Under the pieces are notes generated by a model. That model made no database searches. It worked only from the letters and a program-made list of their open reading frames with translations, and was not told the origin of the DNA. A program made the translations under genes and the position numbers. From Haliotis asinina (Eukaryota > Mollusca > Gastropoda > Lepetellida > Haliotidae): a stretch of 64,000 nucleotides of DNA. Positions 22,907 to 34,780 of this stretch are shown here, in pieces (position 1 is the first letter of the stretch; every line of letters starts with the position of its first letter). The stretch is taken from contig NC_090291.1 in NCBI RefSeq assembly GCF_037392515.1, positions 689,501-753,500 on the forward strand, read 5' to 3'.

Positions 22907-24120
22907 ATTGAAATGATAAACAACAATAATGATGATTTAGCATAATATTTGCATTGATTTGAAAGTCTGATAAATAATGATTACAAGATACACAACTTGT
23001 GTCATTCAGTCTGTGATATATTTGACATAGCTGGGCAATTTCAGTGGTCCATGATAACGTATTTAGATAACTGTCCCATAAGTCCTTGAGGCAGTTCACA
23101 TCTATACAGCTTATACATTTTCCACCTCTACATGAGCAATGGAAACACTACCTGCTGTTGGTTCTCCAGTCAGGACATAGGGCTGGGACAGGTAACCCAG
23201 ATACCCCAGAAGGGTGGACAAGGATCAATACCCGGACACGCTATGGTCATGTGACTAATAGATTAAACAAGGTAATATGTTATTCTTTCATGATTTAAAG
23301 GGTGTATCATCCTCAAAGGTTTTGACATAATTTACAGTCCCTTCTTTTGAATATAACACATTGTTAAAAAACTGAAAAGCTCAAAATTGTAACCTCCAAG
23401 CTGAAGAATATGTTGCCATTTCTTGTAAATTTTATGTCAGGAATTAACAAAACTGGTATCAGGCTAGGGTGGGGAAATGGGAGGTGTGGTACCCAAGTAG
23501 AAAATTCGGACCTGTCCCAGCCCTAGAAAGACAGGTAACTATTTGGGAAGAAACAGGACATAGTACTACATATACAGGTCCAGCACACACATCAAATTCA
23601 TCCACGGCACAGCCAGAAGTTGGGCAACAGAGCCATCCAGTTCCAGAATCACTATTTTGTGCAGGATGTTCACATAGCCAGTTCCATGTAACACTGCATA
23701 GAAAGGATTAAAAGCAGAATGGATTCCAGTTGAACAGCAGAACACATACATGGAAGTCAGACAACTGGTAATCTGGAATAGATACTATACTGATCCACAA
23801 TAAAAACGCATGTAATTTTTTCAGATCGTTTTTTTAAACTTAAGTCAGAAGTATTAATGATGCACTGAACATGTGAAATTTGTTCAAAGGATGCACTTCA
23901 TGCATCCGCAGGAAACAGAAACACTCATGAAAATGCATTTTTTTATCATTTGTTGAAACACCACAATTCAATCCTGACAATGAAAATACATATGCACTTC
24001 GTAAGGTGTATCCCGTATAATGCAGTCTATAGAGAGCTCAATAGCCAGTCTTAAACAAGCTGTGACTGAATCTGCAAGCACATGCCCTTGGACTCCTTGA
24101 AGCTGGTATTTCACTTATGT
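22907..24120. other. Intergenic, no gene seen
   Basis: Only short unsupported frames. The words GGGCTGGGACAGGTAAC (23180) and, reversed, CCTGTCCCAGCCC (23512) are about 330 bp apart and may mark a small inverted-repeat element. Confidence 0.35.
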
Positions 24121-24129
24121 TGTTTAATG

Positions 24130-25011
24130 TCAACCAGTCCACCATTACCTGTCTTGACAGTTGTTACCAGGTGACATGGAGCGTTGCAGGCCAACAAGGA
24201 CGACTTCCAGTTATGATGACAAGGGAAGATTGACAGATGAGACTGGTGCACCTTAGAGATCACTTCAGAACAGCAACTGTAAGAGCAGCAGCAACAATTA
24301 GTACCCATGTAAGCAGGATCCACTCATCGACAGTCACTCAGCTCCCGAGACATGCCGGACTAAACTGTCAACGTATATTGTGGTCCTGTGCTTCACCCCT
24401 GACACCGCCAAGCCCTATGTCAGTTCACACAGCAGTATGCACAATAACAACCAGTTTTCATCCATAGGCTTCTCATTTCAGATGAGTCACGGTTTTGTCT
24501 GTCATTCGTGGATGGAAGACAGTGTGTTTACAGATGTTGTGGGGAATATTATGGAGGCCCTTGTGTCAGACAGAGAAATTGATATGGTGGTGGTAGTGTA
24601 ATGGTTTGGGGGCCATTAACACAAGTGTCAGGAGTGATCTGTTTGTCCTCCAAGGTAATTTGACTGCACAGCATTACGTGGATGAAGTCTTGAGGCCCGT
24701 ACTGGTTCCTTTGCTGCACTGTCACAAAAGTCCATCTTCATGCCACCAGGGTGACACAAGCATTCATTCAGCAAACTGATTTCAACCCTAATGAGCATAT
24801 GTGGGATGAACTGGGGAGATGTGTTTATCAACGTCAGCCACTGCCAGCCAGCGTCTCAGATCTCATACTTGCCTGGCAGCAGAAATGGAGGAACATGCCC
24901 ATGGCCTACACTGTTCGCATCTGTGACTCATTGCCCTATCGGCTCGGGTGTATGGAGGACACACAAGATACAGTGTTTGAAGGGGTGACCTTGATGGACC
25001 CTTATTACTGA
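24130..25011 (+). pseudogene. Tc1/mariner transposase relic
   Basis: Recognisable pieces occur in order but in more than one frame: LRDHFRTATVRAA (near 24246), FSDESRFCL (near 24472), GGGSVMVWGAI (near 24588) with GNLTAQHYVDEVLRPVL after it, and NPNEHMWDELGR (near 24788) with the C-terminal tail. These match the Tc1 DDE transposase, which cuts and pastes at TA. Frame shifts lie between the first and second pieces and again before the NPNEHMWDEL block, so it is dead. Terminal repeats are not obvious. Confidence 0.75.
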
Positions 25012-25127
25012 TGCCCGAGTTTTTCAAAACCATAAATATTGCATATTACCCATGTATTAAACTGAAAATGCTTTTACACCTAAAACTCAGATTTTTGTCA
25101 CTTTATTCCATATCACAATTAGTTATG

Positions 25128-25672
25128 CGCTTTCAGTGTGGGTCATTATGTGTCTTCCTCGATATCTCCAGGTTATACGTTCCAATAAATCGCCATTATA
25201 CCCTGGATGCTTCTATGGCTCAGGCCAATAATTTTATTACCTCCCTTTGTTGGCCCCACTTTCTCCAAGTAGCCAAGCCACTGTTACGACAGAGCTTGCC
25301 AGTGTCAACAAAGCGAGCAGTTGTAGCTGCAAATATCTGTTTGCAGTGAAAGTGAGATTTGGGGAGAAATCATACAGACAAACTGACAAGTTTGAAACTT
25401 ATAAAACTGTATGCAAGAACTCCTTTTACCTCCTCCAGAGTACCTCTGCATCACTTGTATAGCCAAGTTTAATCCGTTTGATAATTTAAGGAGTGAAAGT
25501 GAGTTGTGGTTAACATCTGTGGGGATAAAAAGCCAGCCATGCGAGTTAATATAATCATTGGGCCTAGCTGCAGATACATCCAGGGTATAGTGGAAACTTA
25601 TCGGAACATATACACTGGAGATGTTGAGATGAGTATATGTAAATAGAGTCAGAAGCACTTTCAGTGTGGTCA
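25128..25672. mobile_element. Long-TIR DNA element, non-coding
   Basis: The left part (about 25128-25235) is repeated in reverse at about 25545-25672. Shared words are CTTTCAGTGTGG, ATCTCCAG, ATACCCTGGATG and CCAATNATNTTATTA. Half of a related sequence is at 47396-47490. The 129-codon minus-strand frame across it is not supported. Confidence 0.6.
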
Positions 25673-25828
25673 CACAGTGAGTTTCAAGGGTCACAATTTC
25701 TGACAGATCTTCAAAAAGGAGTGAGGAGGTTCTGCTATAAACAATGTCAAAATAGTCATCCCCTGGGACAGAAATTCCCTTACGATATTCACATAGTCCT
25801 GCACACTAAGACTCCAGAAGACTTGAAG

Positions 25829-26052
25829 CAGTGTAAGAATTCCAAAATGGGGTTGAAAATACCAGTTCCTGAGACAGGAACTATCCCAAGATGTTCTGGT
25901 AGTCTGTAGTTCTGTACCGAGGGTCCAACAGCTTGTAGGAGAGTAAGAATGTCTACAAGGGGTTCAAAATACCAGTTCCTGAGACAGAAACTATCCCAAG
26001 ATGTTCAAGATAGTCTGTAGTTCTGCACCAAGGGTCCAGCGGGTCCTTGTGG
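25829..26052 (-). repeat. 110-bp duplication in the RNF166 3' UTR
   Basis: Two direct copies with about 110-bp period share AAAATACCAGTTCCTGAGACAG and TAGTCTGTAGTTCTG. The second copy runs up to the stop codon of the RNF166-like gene, so both should be in its 3' UTR. Confidence 0.8.
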
Positions 26053-26054
26053 AG

Positions 26055-29000
26055 TCAGAAGCTCTGTAATGAGGCCTGGATTGCTTCCTGCAGCATGGAC
26101 TCATCGTCATGTTCGTAGTCCTGCAAGTTTAGACAAAACACTTTGTTCAAGCATGCTGGTACATATCACTTGTGATATTCTAACATCGTTTAGTACACTG
26201 GACTCTATCAAGTGAAACATATGTTGTCTTTGGATTACACTTCATCAGTAAAGTACAGATTCTTGTACTTTAGTTGGGTTGAATCTATTCTAATATTTGA
26301 ACCCACTCCCTTTGAGTAAGGCACAACATCGCCACCACACACAGTCACCCACCTAACATGCTCAGCCCCTGTACCAAATGCCATATTTGGGATTACACTT
26401 TCTTAGTAAAGGACAATTTCTAGAACTTTTTAGGTTGAGTGCCATCCAGGATTTGAACCCACACCCTCAGTGTCAGGAGGCACCTCATCACCAGCACACA
26501 CAGTCAGCCACCTAACCTGCTCAGCCACTGCTGCCTACACAAAACTGGAAGTCTAGACATAGTGTACCAATCTGATTAGTGTAATTGTGTATTAATAACT
26601 CCATCAAGGCTGCAAACAAAGTGAAGCAACATCTTCAGTTTCCTAATTCCTTCATCTTGTCACTGACCAACACCATCATACAGATGCACAAACATAGCAA
26701 TATTTATCAAGGTACTCTAAGGGAGGGAGTGCTAGTGAGTATGTTTTTCTTTCAATTTTCTGCAATACTCAAGCAAGCTTCACACACTGTACCATGTGGT
26801 GTTCGAAATCCATGATGAGTCAATGATTTAACCATAAGGCTACCCACTCCTCATATCAAGGTACTAATTTGCCATAATTGGCCTAATTTCTCAAAGTCAT
26901 GGATTGTGACACATTCAACATCTGAATTAATTCGGAAGTAACTTTGCTAACAATTCTGTGACTCATGTCAGCATGAGGTTCATAATTTGAAAGTATATGT
27001 CACAGGTTCACCTCCATCTATCATGAGGAAATAACTCATGGAATTACATACACATTTGGTATTCAAACTTGTCTGTTTGCTTGTTGTTTTACGTTAAATT
27101 CTACAATATTCCAGCCAAATGATGACAGTCTGTAAACAATCAAACATGGCCATGACGCACCTGTCACAGGGTACACACAAAGAATCTAGGAAGCCTGACA
27201 ACTTCATACAATGCACTCCATTGATGAACAAAGGCTGTTTGGAGACAATTTCTGCTATAAGTGCTAAAAATATTGTACTTACGACATAAGTATCATATTC
27301 AAACTTGTGCCTGAGGTTGAGATGTTGCAAGAAATTGGCACTGACGCGTGATTTATCTCCCCATGGCATTGAGGCACACACCGGACACACCTGCAGCAAT
27401 GAAAGTGTCATTCAAGACAGTAACCATGGTAACAAGATCACCTGGTATTAAAAACAAAAGGAAACAAACTGTTGCAATAGTGCAGTAAAAGTTATAACAA
27501 ATGGTTGAAATACTTTCATTTCATGGAAATAGAAGTGCAAGTAAAATCTTAAATTCCATTGATTTATTATGATCATAATGGATATTTATATAGTGCACAT
27601 ATTCATGCAACAAGTGCTTGCTCAAGGTGTTGGTATTTGTCTCCCTTGATGACGGGATGTCACTCTCAAAGTCACATCATATTCACTCCAAGGTTTTCAC
27701 ATGCAGTCACAGGTGGGCTCGATCCTGCCACTTCAACCTCACGGAATCACTACACTGGAGCTTTAGCCAGCTCGCTCACCACATCCCCAGAGAAATTGAC
27801 ACTTCTCAGTCAAACAGACTGACTCATCTCAGTTCCTTAGGACTCACAGGGCTTCTGGGGTGGAGCAAGGCCATAAGTATTTCGTGTGTAATTTGTGGTC
27901 TATGAACGTGATTTACAATAATTACCATCAGCAGCTAATTTGTTGTGGGCAGTGTCGATGATGTGACACACAGGTAGACATTCATTGACAGCATACTCAC
28001 CACTTGTTGTGGGCAGTGTCGATGCTGTGACACATAGCTAGTCAGTCACTGACAGCATACTCACCACTTGTTGTGGGCAGTGTCGATGCTGTGACACATA
28101 GCTAGTCAGTCACTGACAGCATACTCACCACTTGTTGTGGGCAGTGTCGATGATGTGACACACAGGTAGACATTCATTGACAGCATACTCACCACTTGTT
28201 GTGGGCAGTGTCGATGATGTGACACACAGGTAGACATTCATTGACAGCATACTCACCACTTGTTGTGGGCAGTGTCGATGCTGTGACACATAGCTAGTCA
28301 GTCACTGACAGCATACTCACCACTTGTTGTGGGCAGTGTCGATGCTGCTCATTGCAATGTTTGACCAAGGCTAATGATTCCAAGTTCTTCTCCTCACAAT
28401 ACGGGCACTGGAACGTGGATCTGTTTGGGATATTGCTGAAACAAAGTAGGAAAGTGAGTGAGTGAGTGTGGTTTTATGCTGCTTTTACTAACATTTTTAC
28501 CAAAACCCGGGTTGTGCCAAGCAAACACCTTTTTGACTGGACTACACCACTACCTCAGAGGTGGGAAACACATAATCTCAAACCCAGGTTATGATGAGTT
28601 AACACCTTTTCCACTGGGCTACATCACTGCTCCATAGTTGGAACACACAGTCTCAAACCCAGGTTATGACAAGTGAACACCTTGTCCACTTGGCTACACT
28701 ACTGCCCCATAGTTGGTGAACACAGTCTCAGACAAGAGACTATTAGTCAACAAAGAAATACACTCAACAGGCTTTGGTACAATAACCAATACTCAAACAT
28801 TTCTTCTATAAATACTGAAGGATGATAACAGCTAAAATTCCAAACAATTAACAACAGTTTGATAATTCTCCTCAGTCTGCTGAAAAAGAGTTAAATACCC
28901 TTTACAGTTTTCTAATGTTTTTTTAACTGACTTCTTGCTTTATTTCATAAGACATTTCTAAAGAGAAATATTTTGTGTTAGAAGTCAGTACACATAAATG

Positions 29001-32000
29001 GACAATCACCCTTCCCACCACCACACCCGAAAAAGATGAAAAATTAGTGTATATCTACCTCCAATATGATATATCAACTTAACTTAAGCAGTGAAATCTC
29101 AGAGACAAATGACAGTGACAGAAATGCTGACAACCACTTCTCTTGTCACTACCTGGGTACTGGTTGTGACGTCTGCCGGACAGGCCGGAACTGAGGAATA
29201 CTGTGATCGGCACTGGTGCACTTCTCCATGTGGTCTCGCAGGTTATACACTGCCATCTGGTGAGCAAAACCAAACACTGAGTCAGAGGTGTGGTTTAATA
29301 AGCCTTTACAATTTCATGGCATGGCGCTGTGTGAGACATCTTGAGTAGGATTCCCTCATCAAACCCACTGAGAAATTGGACCCTTAGTGTCAGATTTGAC
29401 AACTGTGTGCTTTAACTACAAGGCTACCAAAACACCCCTCAAAGACAAAATGCGACATGAGTTTGGTTTAACACCTCTTTGGACCCTGATATCATCACAT
29501 GCCTCCTCTATGTGACAAGAAAACCTGAAGTGAAACAGGTCATCATAGGTATATACAAGCTCCGTGAAAGTCACGAACACACATCACCTCTGTAGTGTAG
29601 GTGGTTAAAATGTCCGCCCAGACAGCGGAAGGTCGTGGGTGTCATACTTGGCCTCATCTCACCACAAGATGTTGAAATAGCGCACTTGTTAGTGCACTTC
29701 ACATTAGTGGGTACAAGAAGGACTGGTCATCTCAGAACCAGTATACTGTGTCTGTGTGGGGTATTCATGCTTAACTGCAGCATGGTATCTCAGTGAACCA
29801 GCACTAAAAAACAACCTCATGTCTGGGCTAGTACAAGCAGCCACACATACACAAGCATGCCCACTGTCATATGAGGGAAACATGCTCATATATTGCACTG
29901 AACACATTTGACCTCACCTGAAGAAGACAGGTATAGTGTTGACAAACACAGAAACATAACTGCCTTAGACACATGTGTCCCTTACCTTTTTCCAAACAAT
30001 AATTAAAGCCATTGTCAATATTAAACCAGATATATGTGGTTTTACGGACAATTTACATCACTTATACGTATTTTTTCATCTTACCAAACACCTCAATTCT
30101 AATTTTGAACAGTTTGAAACAGGGTATTAGATTACCATGTATGATAAGGAGTACTGAAGATAGCTGAATATATTGCATGCATGTAAGGTTGCTGACTTGA
30201 TTTAAGGTAATTAAAACCTGATTTCATCTGGCAAAACCAGATTGCACTGGCTGGAGATTGAAAGGGTTTTACAGGGATTTACCTTGAGTCCTGTATTTGA
30301 GGGTCCCTGAAACTCAACCTCTTAATTTTCAGGGGTCCTAGACTACAAAAAGGGGTTCCAGACACTTAAATATTATTAATGATTCTATGCTATAATATTG
30401 TTGCAGTTCAGGAACTACCACTGCATTGTGTATCATGATCAACACAGTATTTCAACTGCAAATGATATCATAACCTAGCTAGTAGCAGACTCAGTGATAC
30501 CTTTTTGTTACTTGAAAAAACATAAAATAAAAAAGTGTTTTGACTTTTTCTGCATCCCTGTGGATGTGGTTATCTATTTCATTGCGTCCATTGTCAGTTT
30601 TTCTGCATATGGAACACAGGAATTTGCATCCTGTTAATCCCTGGTTTTATCAATCTTTAAATTACATATATTTATCATGTAGATCTCTCATGGAAAGATT
30701 CTTCATACATCAAACAGTAAACTACTGATCAGACTGACTCAACCACTATTGTACTATCTACCAACCTTCCTTCATTATTTGCAATTTGACTGAAAGCATG
30801 TGGTGTTTAAGACCAAATGGCAGTTTGCTGAATGTGTGTTTGTCATAAACTCAGATTACTGTTTTCAAACTTTTCAGTTCGCACTGACTTTCTATTTCAC
30901 AAGCATTGTCACTAAGGTGACATAATCCCCTGCCACATTTTATCAAATCAAACTTAAAAAGAAATGAAAGTGAAGATCGTAGTTTAAGATGAAGTAAAAT
31001 GTCAACAAAAACATTACTCTCAAACTCTCTTGATATCTTGCAATGTAGCTGTTCGAACACAAAAATATTCTGGAGAGTCACTTAGACCTTGACCAGCGTA
31101 TGAAACTCCTCAAAAATACAGTCGCTGCGACATTGAAAATTAAATGAAGGCCACCAAAATCGACTGGGCCGTGCACATTCCCTAGATTAAGCTTGATGTT
31201 GAATATGAAGAAATCCAGTAAACGGTTCTTCAGAAATCTCGCTGACAAGCTTAACATGCAGTTTACATGCTGAAATCTTCAAAATGTCGCCGTGATCTTG
31301 AATTATCTGAAGGTCACTAAAATTGACTGGGCCCTGCACCTTCCCTCGCTTAAGCTTGGCTCTGAATATGAAGAAAATCAAGTGAACAGTTCTTGAGATA
31401 TCTTGCTAACAAAATAAAAAGCTACAGTCGCCCTGTGACCTTGAGATGAAGCTCAAGGTCACTAACCCTGACTGATACCTTTCTTTCACTGTGATAAACC
31501 TAGATACTGAATAAGAAAAAAATCTAGTCAACGGTTCTTAAGATATTCTCATCTGTATGTACATATGCTGGACGGAGCCAAATACTACATTTCCCGCTTC
31601 ACGCTAAACACACACCGGTTGGATAACATACATATCCATCCATTAGAAGGGTACCCCTGAAGATCCTGGTTTGAATTAATCACTCATACTGGTTGCAAGA
31701 GGCGACTAAAGGTATCGGATGATCGGGCTCACTGACTTGATTGACCATTCCATCCCAATTTACATAGATCAATGCTCGTGCTGTTGAGTACTAGATTTTC
31801 TGGTCGAGACTTGATTATTTACAGACCACCACCATATGGTTGGAATCTTGCTGAGTGCCGCATAAAAGAAGCTCACTCACTCACTCACTCTTCTGAATGG
31901 TTCACTGTACCTGCTGTCCACACCACTGGCAGTTGGCTCGGTTTGTTCGCATGTTATTCTCAATGTCCAATGCCTTTTCCATTTGGCTGGGGTCAAATGG

Positions 32001-34772
32001 TGACCGACACTGCGGACATGTTGGTGGATGCACATTCTGTAGTCCTATGGCACAGCACTGACAATATCTGAAACCATCACAGTACAAACGATCACTTTGT
32101 GAAGTCTGATACAGCAGAGATTTGTTCTACACACCATCAACATCCCTCAACTCAATGTTTCTCTATCTCTCATATTACCTACTTTGAAGCACTGAAGCAT
32201 AAGATGCTAGCTTTTGAGTCATTGATTGGCTTTATGCCACTTTTAGCAATATTCCAGCAAAACCATGACAAGGGACACAAGAAATGGGCTTCACCCACTG
32301 TACACAAGTAGGGAATCAAACCAAGACCTTTGGTATGACAAGGGGATACTTTAACCACCAGGCTACAACACCACCACTGACAGGGTTTTACTTACTTACT
32401 TACTAACAACAGCCATAGCTGTCTTTGATATTTATTACTGAAGGGTACCTCTCAATGGGTTACCATAGAAACTGTGCTGTGTAATAAATGATATATGAAG
32501 TAGCCTTCAGACTTTCATTGCTTACTGGATGAAAATGTGTCTTGCATACAAAAGGACATACTGATCAGATGGATTCCGACTTTCAATGCCTATTGGTTTA
32601 CCATAAAAATAGGTCTTCTTTACAAAACCAAATAACAAGCAGGATTCCGATTTACACAGCCATGTGATTTTTGTACAAGTGCATCTATGTTGTGGTACCC
32701 TTCTGCAGCACAAGAGGCTGATCGCTGACTAGGATTACACAGATCATTGTATCCCAGTTGAGTACATTAATGCTTGTCGTTTTGATAACAAGATTGTCTG
32801 GTCTAGACTCAATTATTTACAGTCCATATACTTGGAATATTGCCAAGTGCAGCATCAAACTAAACTCACTCACTAATTCACAGGGATTTGTAACTCACAA
32901 ATCTAACATCAAAGTATATACTGTCAAAGACATGATACTGACACTATCCTTTGATACAGTGCTAAGACCTGAAGGATAGTGGTAAGAAGCTTTCAATGAC
33001 TAGAGGCACCTTGTGCTCCTGTGATAAACTTGTTGATTATAAAGATCGTCAGAATCAAACTCAAACTAAGGGAGGAAATGCAGGCAAGTTTAGTGTCACC
33101 TTGACAACTCTGACAATGGGTGACTTCTGGCAGACTTGCTGCTGAATGGTGTAAACTAATCATGGACAGACATGGACTTTCCTATGATTTCCAAAACCTG
33201 GGAACATTTTGCATTGGTCTGGTACCATCTGGGTACAAACAATCAAAACCCTCTATATGTTCTTGAGCACCAATGGTAAATATTCATATCAAATCGATCA
33301 TGCCTGTTCTTATTGACTACTTTAAACAAAGCCTGTTCTAGTTCAGCTAGCTAACATCGTGTGTCTTTGTTGGAACACGACGTTTAGCTAGCTGAACTAA
33401 GCCTAGTGTTACCTGAGGGTGTCGGGTGTTATACCCTTCTCCCTAGGCAATCTGTATTTCCTCCACTCTTTGTCTGGGGATGATGTAGTCAAGACGGTAT
33501 ACTCAAGGATAAGTCCAGTTTGGTGTTATAGTCCTTTTATTTTTGGTATTGTTTTTCACAAACAAAGGCCCTCAACTATTTCCTAGTTTCTGGTCTAAGC
33601 ACAACATTAGTTTACAACGTCCTGGAAGAACTTGTTGGTTTCTTGCACAACTTCTGATACTATAAGTTCATCTGAGCCATTCTCTCGATATACAGAGAGA
33701 ACCTCTCAAGTCAACGGTGGGGCCCAGAATCGCGCACCACTCACTGGACAACTAATAAAATAGAAGTCATGACAATTTAGGCTCCTCCCCCTGAAATAAT
33801 GTCCTACGTCATACAAAAATGACTCATACTCAATCTTAATAATTAGTTACTTTCATTAGTCCCTTTCTGAGACTTTATTGGTACCATCAAATTCTTCCAG
33901 TACCAAATATCTTCGCTAATTAACTTTAAGCCATCCATCAACCAAACACTGACATATCTGACAGAATAACAAATAATATTTCAAACTGATAGGCGCCAGA
34001 AGATATTTAAACAAATTATTTTCTGCATGTCCCTTTTATTGACAAACTGACCACTAATATCCGAATGTCCATCCGCCTAATCATGTAGAATTACAAAGTC
34101 CTAGTTTATGTTACTTCAGAGGAATTGTTATTCCCCCAAGAAAAGTGAGTCCATAAAAGTTCGGTTACTTGGTCAATGCACTTTCCCTGTACATTGAACC
34201 TTCTTACTTGACTTTAAATTTTCCTTAAATATTTGTAAAATGTATTTTAAGAATTTCAACTCTAAATGTCCTGGTTATACTAGCCTACTTTCTCTTTCTT
34301 AAAAAACAACAACAACAACAAAAACAACTGTCCATGTCAAAATGTTGACAATATGTAGTGTTGTAAAACAGTACTTCACAACAAGTATAAACCGAATGTT
34401 GTGTGTGAAGTTGAATTGCTTCCGCCACTGGTCCTGGTAGTTGGAAAAAATCCGAGCCTTACCAGTCCACAATATACATCAAAATATCTAAGCCGAATTG
34501 ACAACAGTTACTTGATATGCACCTATTCATTGAAAAATACTCGAAACGAATGAACACCGTTACAATTCGCGTATGATAACGGATACATGGAATGAACAAG
34601 GAAGATTATTGAGTGATCGAAAACTGAACACTTTCCCTTCAACATTGCCCGAAATAACACAGCAGACTCACACATGCTGAAAAGGACAGCCTATTCTGAC
34701 TGGCGACTGTAACAACTCCAGACAAACTGGACACTTGAAAGATGCATCAGCGTCTGAAGAACACTGGGCCAT
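26055..34772 (-). CDS. RNF166: RNF166-like RING E3 ubiquitin ligase, six exons
   Basis: Coding exons on the minus strand: 34672-34772, 31911-32067, 29153-29256, 28321-28435, 27283-27390 and 26055-26120. All introns are GT-AG and all phases agree, giving 216 residues (human about 237). Domains: RING finger (Cys14, Cys17, Cys29, His33, Cys36, Cys39, Cys51, Cys54), a C2HC finger (Cys80, Cys83, His95, Cys99), the motif [15 protein letters not shown] (115-129), a C2H2-like finger (Cys131, Cys134, His147), a Di19-type segment [13 protein letters not shown] (159-171) with [14 protein letters not shown], and a C-terminal ubiquitin-interacting motif [17 protein letters not shown]. The order and the NIPNRSTF and PWGD motifs identify the RNF114/125/138/166 family, closest to RNF166. 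Mammalian members ubiquitinate autophagy and antiviral signalling factors. The RING has three residues between Cys29 and His33 instead of the usual one. The start ATG (34772) has a strong context, but an out-of-frame ATG lies 8 bases upstream. Confidence 0.92.
26222..26535 (-). repeat. Two tRNA-derived SINEs of family C in RNF166 intron 5
   Basis: Two tandem reverse copies. Each carries TTTGAACCCAC (a reversed B box) and a CACACACAGTCAGCCACCTAA-like head. A third copy is at 50080-50205. They lie between the last two coding exons. Confidence 0.6.
26536..27282. other. Rest of RNF166 intron 5
   Basis: No further exon. Short SINE debris near 26770-26860 (TTCGAAATCCATGATG, ACCATAAGGCTACCCACTCC). 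Confidence 0.4.
27926..28373 (-). repeat. 64-bp tandem array duplicating an RNF166 splice donor
   Basis: Units start at 27990, 28054, 28118, 28182, 28246 and 28310, spaced exactly 64 bp; a degenerate first unit lies at 27926-27989. The unit at 28310 is the true end of coding exon 4. On the minus strand each complete unit reads CGACACTGCCCACAACAAGTG|GTGAGTATGC, that is, the last codons of the exon plus its donor. Two unit subtypes alternate (A,C,C,A,A,C from left to right, then the exon). See findings. Confidence 0.95.
28456..28735 (-). repeat. Family A SINE with a triplicated head, RNF166 intron 3
   Basis: Starts with a GTGAGTGAGTGAG run and a degraded tail. The reversed tRNA-like head (AACCCAGGTTATGA.. 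AGT..ACACCTT..CCAC.GGCTACA) is then present three times at about 80-bp spacing. It sits just upstream of coding exon 4. Confidence 0.6.
29578..29910 (+). repeat. tRNA-like SINE in RNF166 intron 2
   Basis: GTAGTGTAGGTGGTTAAAAT and GCGGAAGGTCGTGGGT resemble the A- and B-box halves of a tRNA. The tail is poorly defined. Confidence 0.4.
31090..31600 (+). repeat. Tandem repeat of about 150-bp units, three copies
   Basis: Recurring words are AAATCGACTGGGCC / AAATTGACTGGGCC, GAATATGAAGAAA and AACGGTTCTT, with ACCTTGA..TGAAGGTCA between them. A diverged mollusc-type dispersed repeat in RNF166 intron 2. Confidence 0.65.
31640..31890 (+). repeat. SINE, family B
   Basis: Forward copy beginning near CCCCTGAAGATCC, with GACTTGATTGACC, GAGACTTGATTATTTACAG and the tail TGCTGAGTGCCGCATAAAAG followed by a CTCACTCACTC run. 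It ends 20 bp before RNF166 coding exon 2. Confidence 0.75.
32214..32373 (-). repeat. tRNA-derived SINE, family A, RNF166 intron 1
   Basis: Reverse copy with ATTCCAGCAAAACCATGACA, GGGAATCAAACCAAGACC (reversed B box) and TTTAACCACCAGGCTA (reversed A box). Confidence 0.7.
32718..32880 (+). repeat. SINE, family B, RNF166 intron 1
   Basis: Forward copy with GATCATTGTATCCCA, GTCTAGACTCAATTATTTAC and the tail AATATTGCCAAGTGCAGCAT. Confidence 0.65.
33350..33740 (+). mobile_element. Candidate LTR and primer-binding site, RNF166 intron 1
   Basis: About 390 bp without coding sequence ends at TCAACGG followed by TGGGGCCCAGAATCGC, which has the form of an LTR end plus a tRNA primer-binding site. A short inverted repeat (AGTTCAGCTAGCTAA / TTAGCTAGCTGAACT) marks the left part. 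No second LTR or gene is seen. Fossil; weak call. Confidence 0.25.
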
Positions 34773-34780
34773 TCTGGCAT
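34691..34780 (-). promoter_or_regulatory. Upstream reading frame overlapping the RNF166 start
   Basis: An ATG at 34780, 8 bases before the RNF166 ATG and in another frame, opens 29 codons ending at a TAG (34691) inside exon 1. Its context (G at -3, C at +4) is weaker than that of the main start (A at -3, G at +4). If the transcript starts upstream of it, it could lower RNF166 translation. Confidence 0.4.

Noticed and set aside
25305-25694. 129-codon minus-strand frame
   Set aside because: Spans one arm and the middle of a long inverted-repeat element; no protein similarity recognised.
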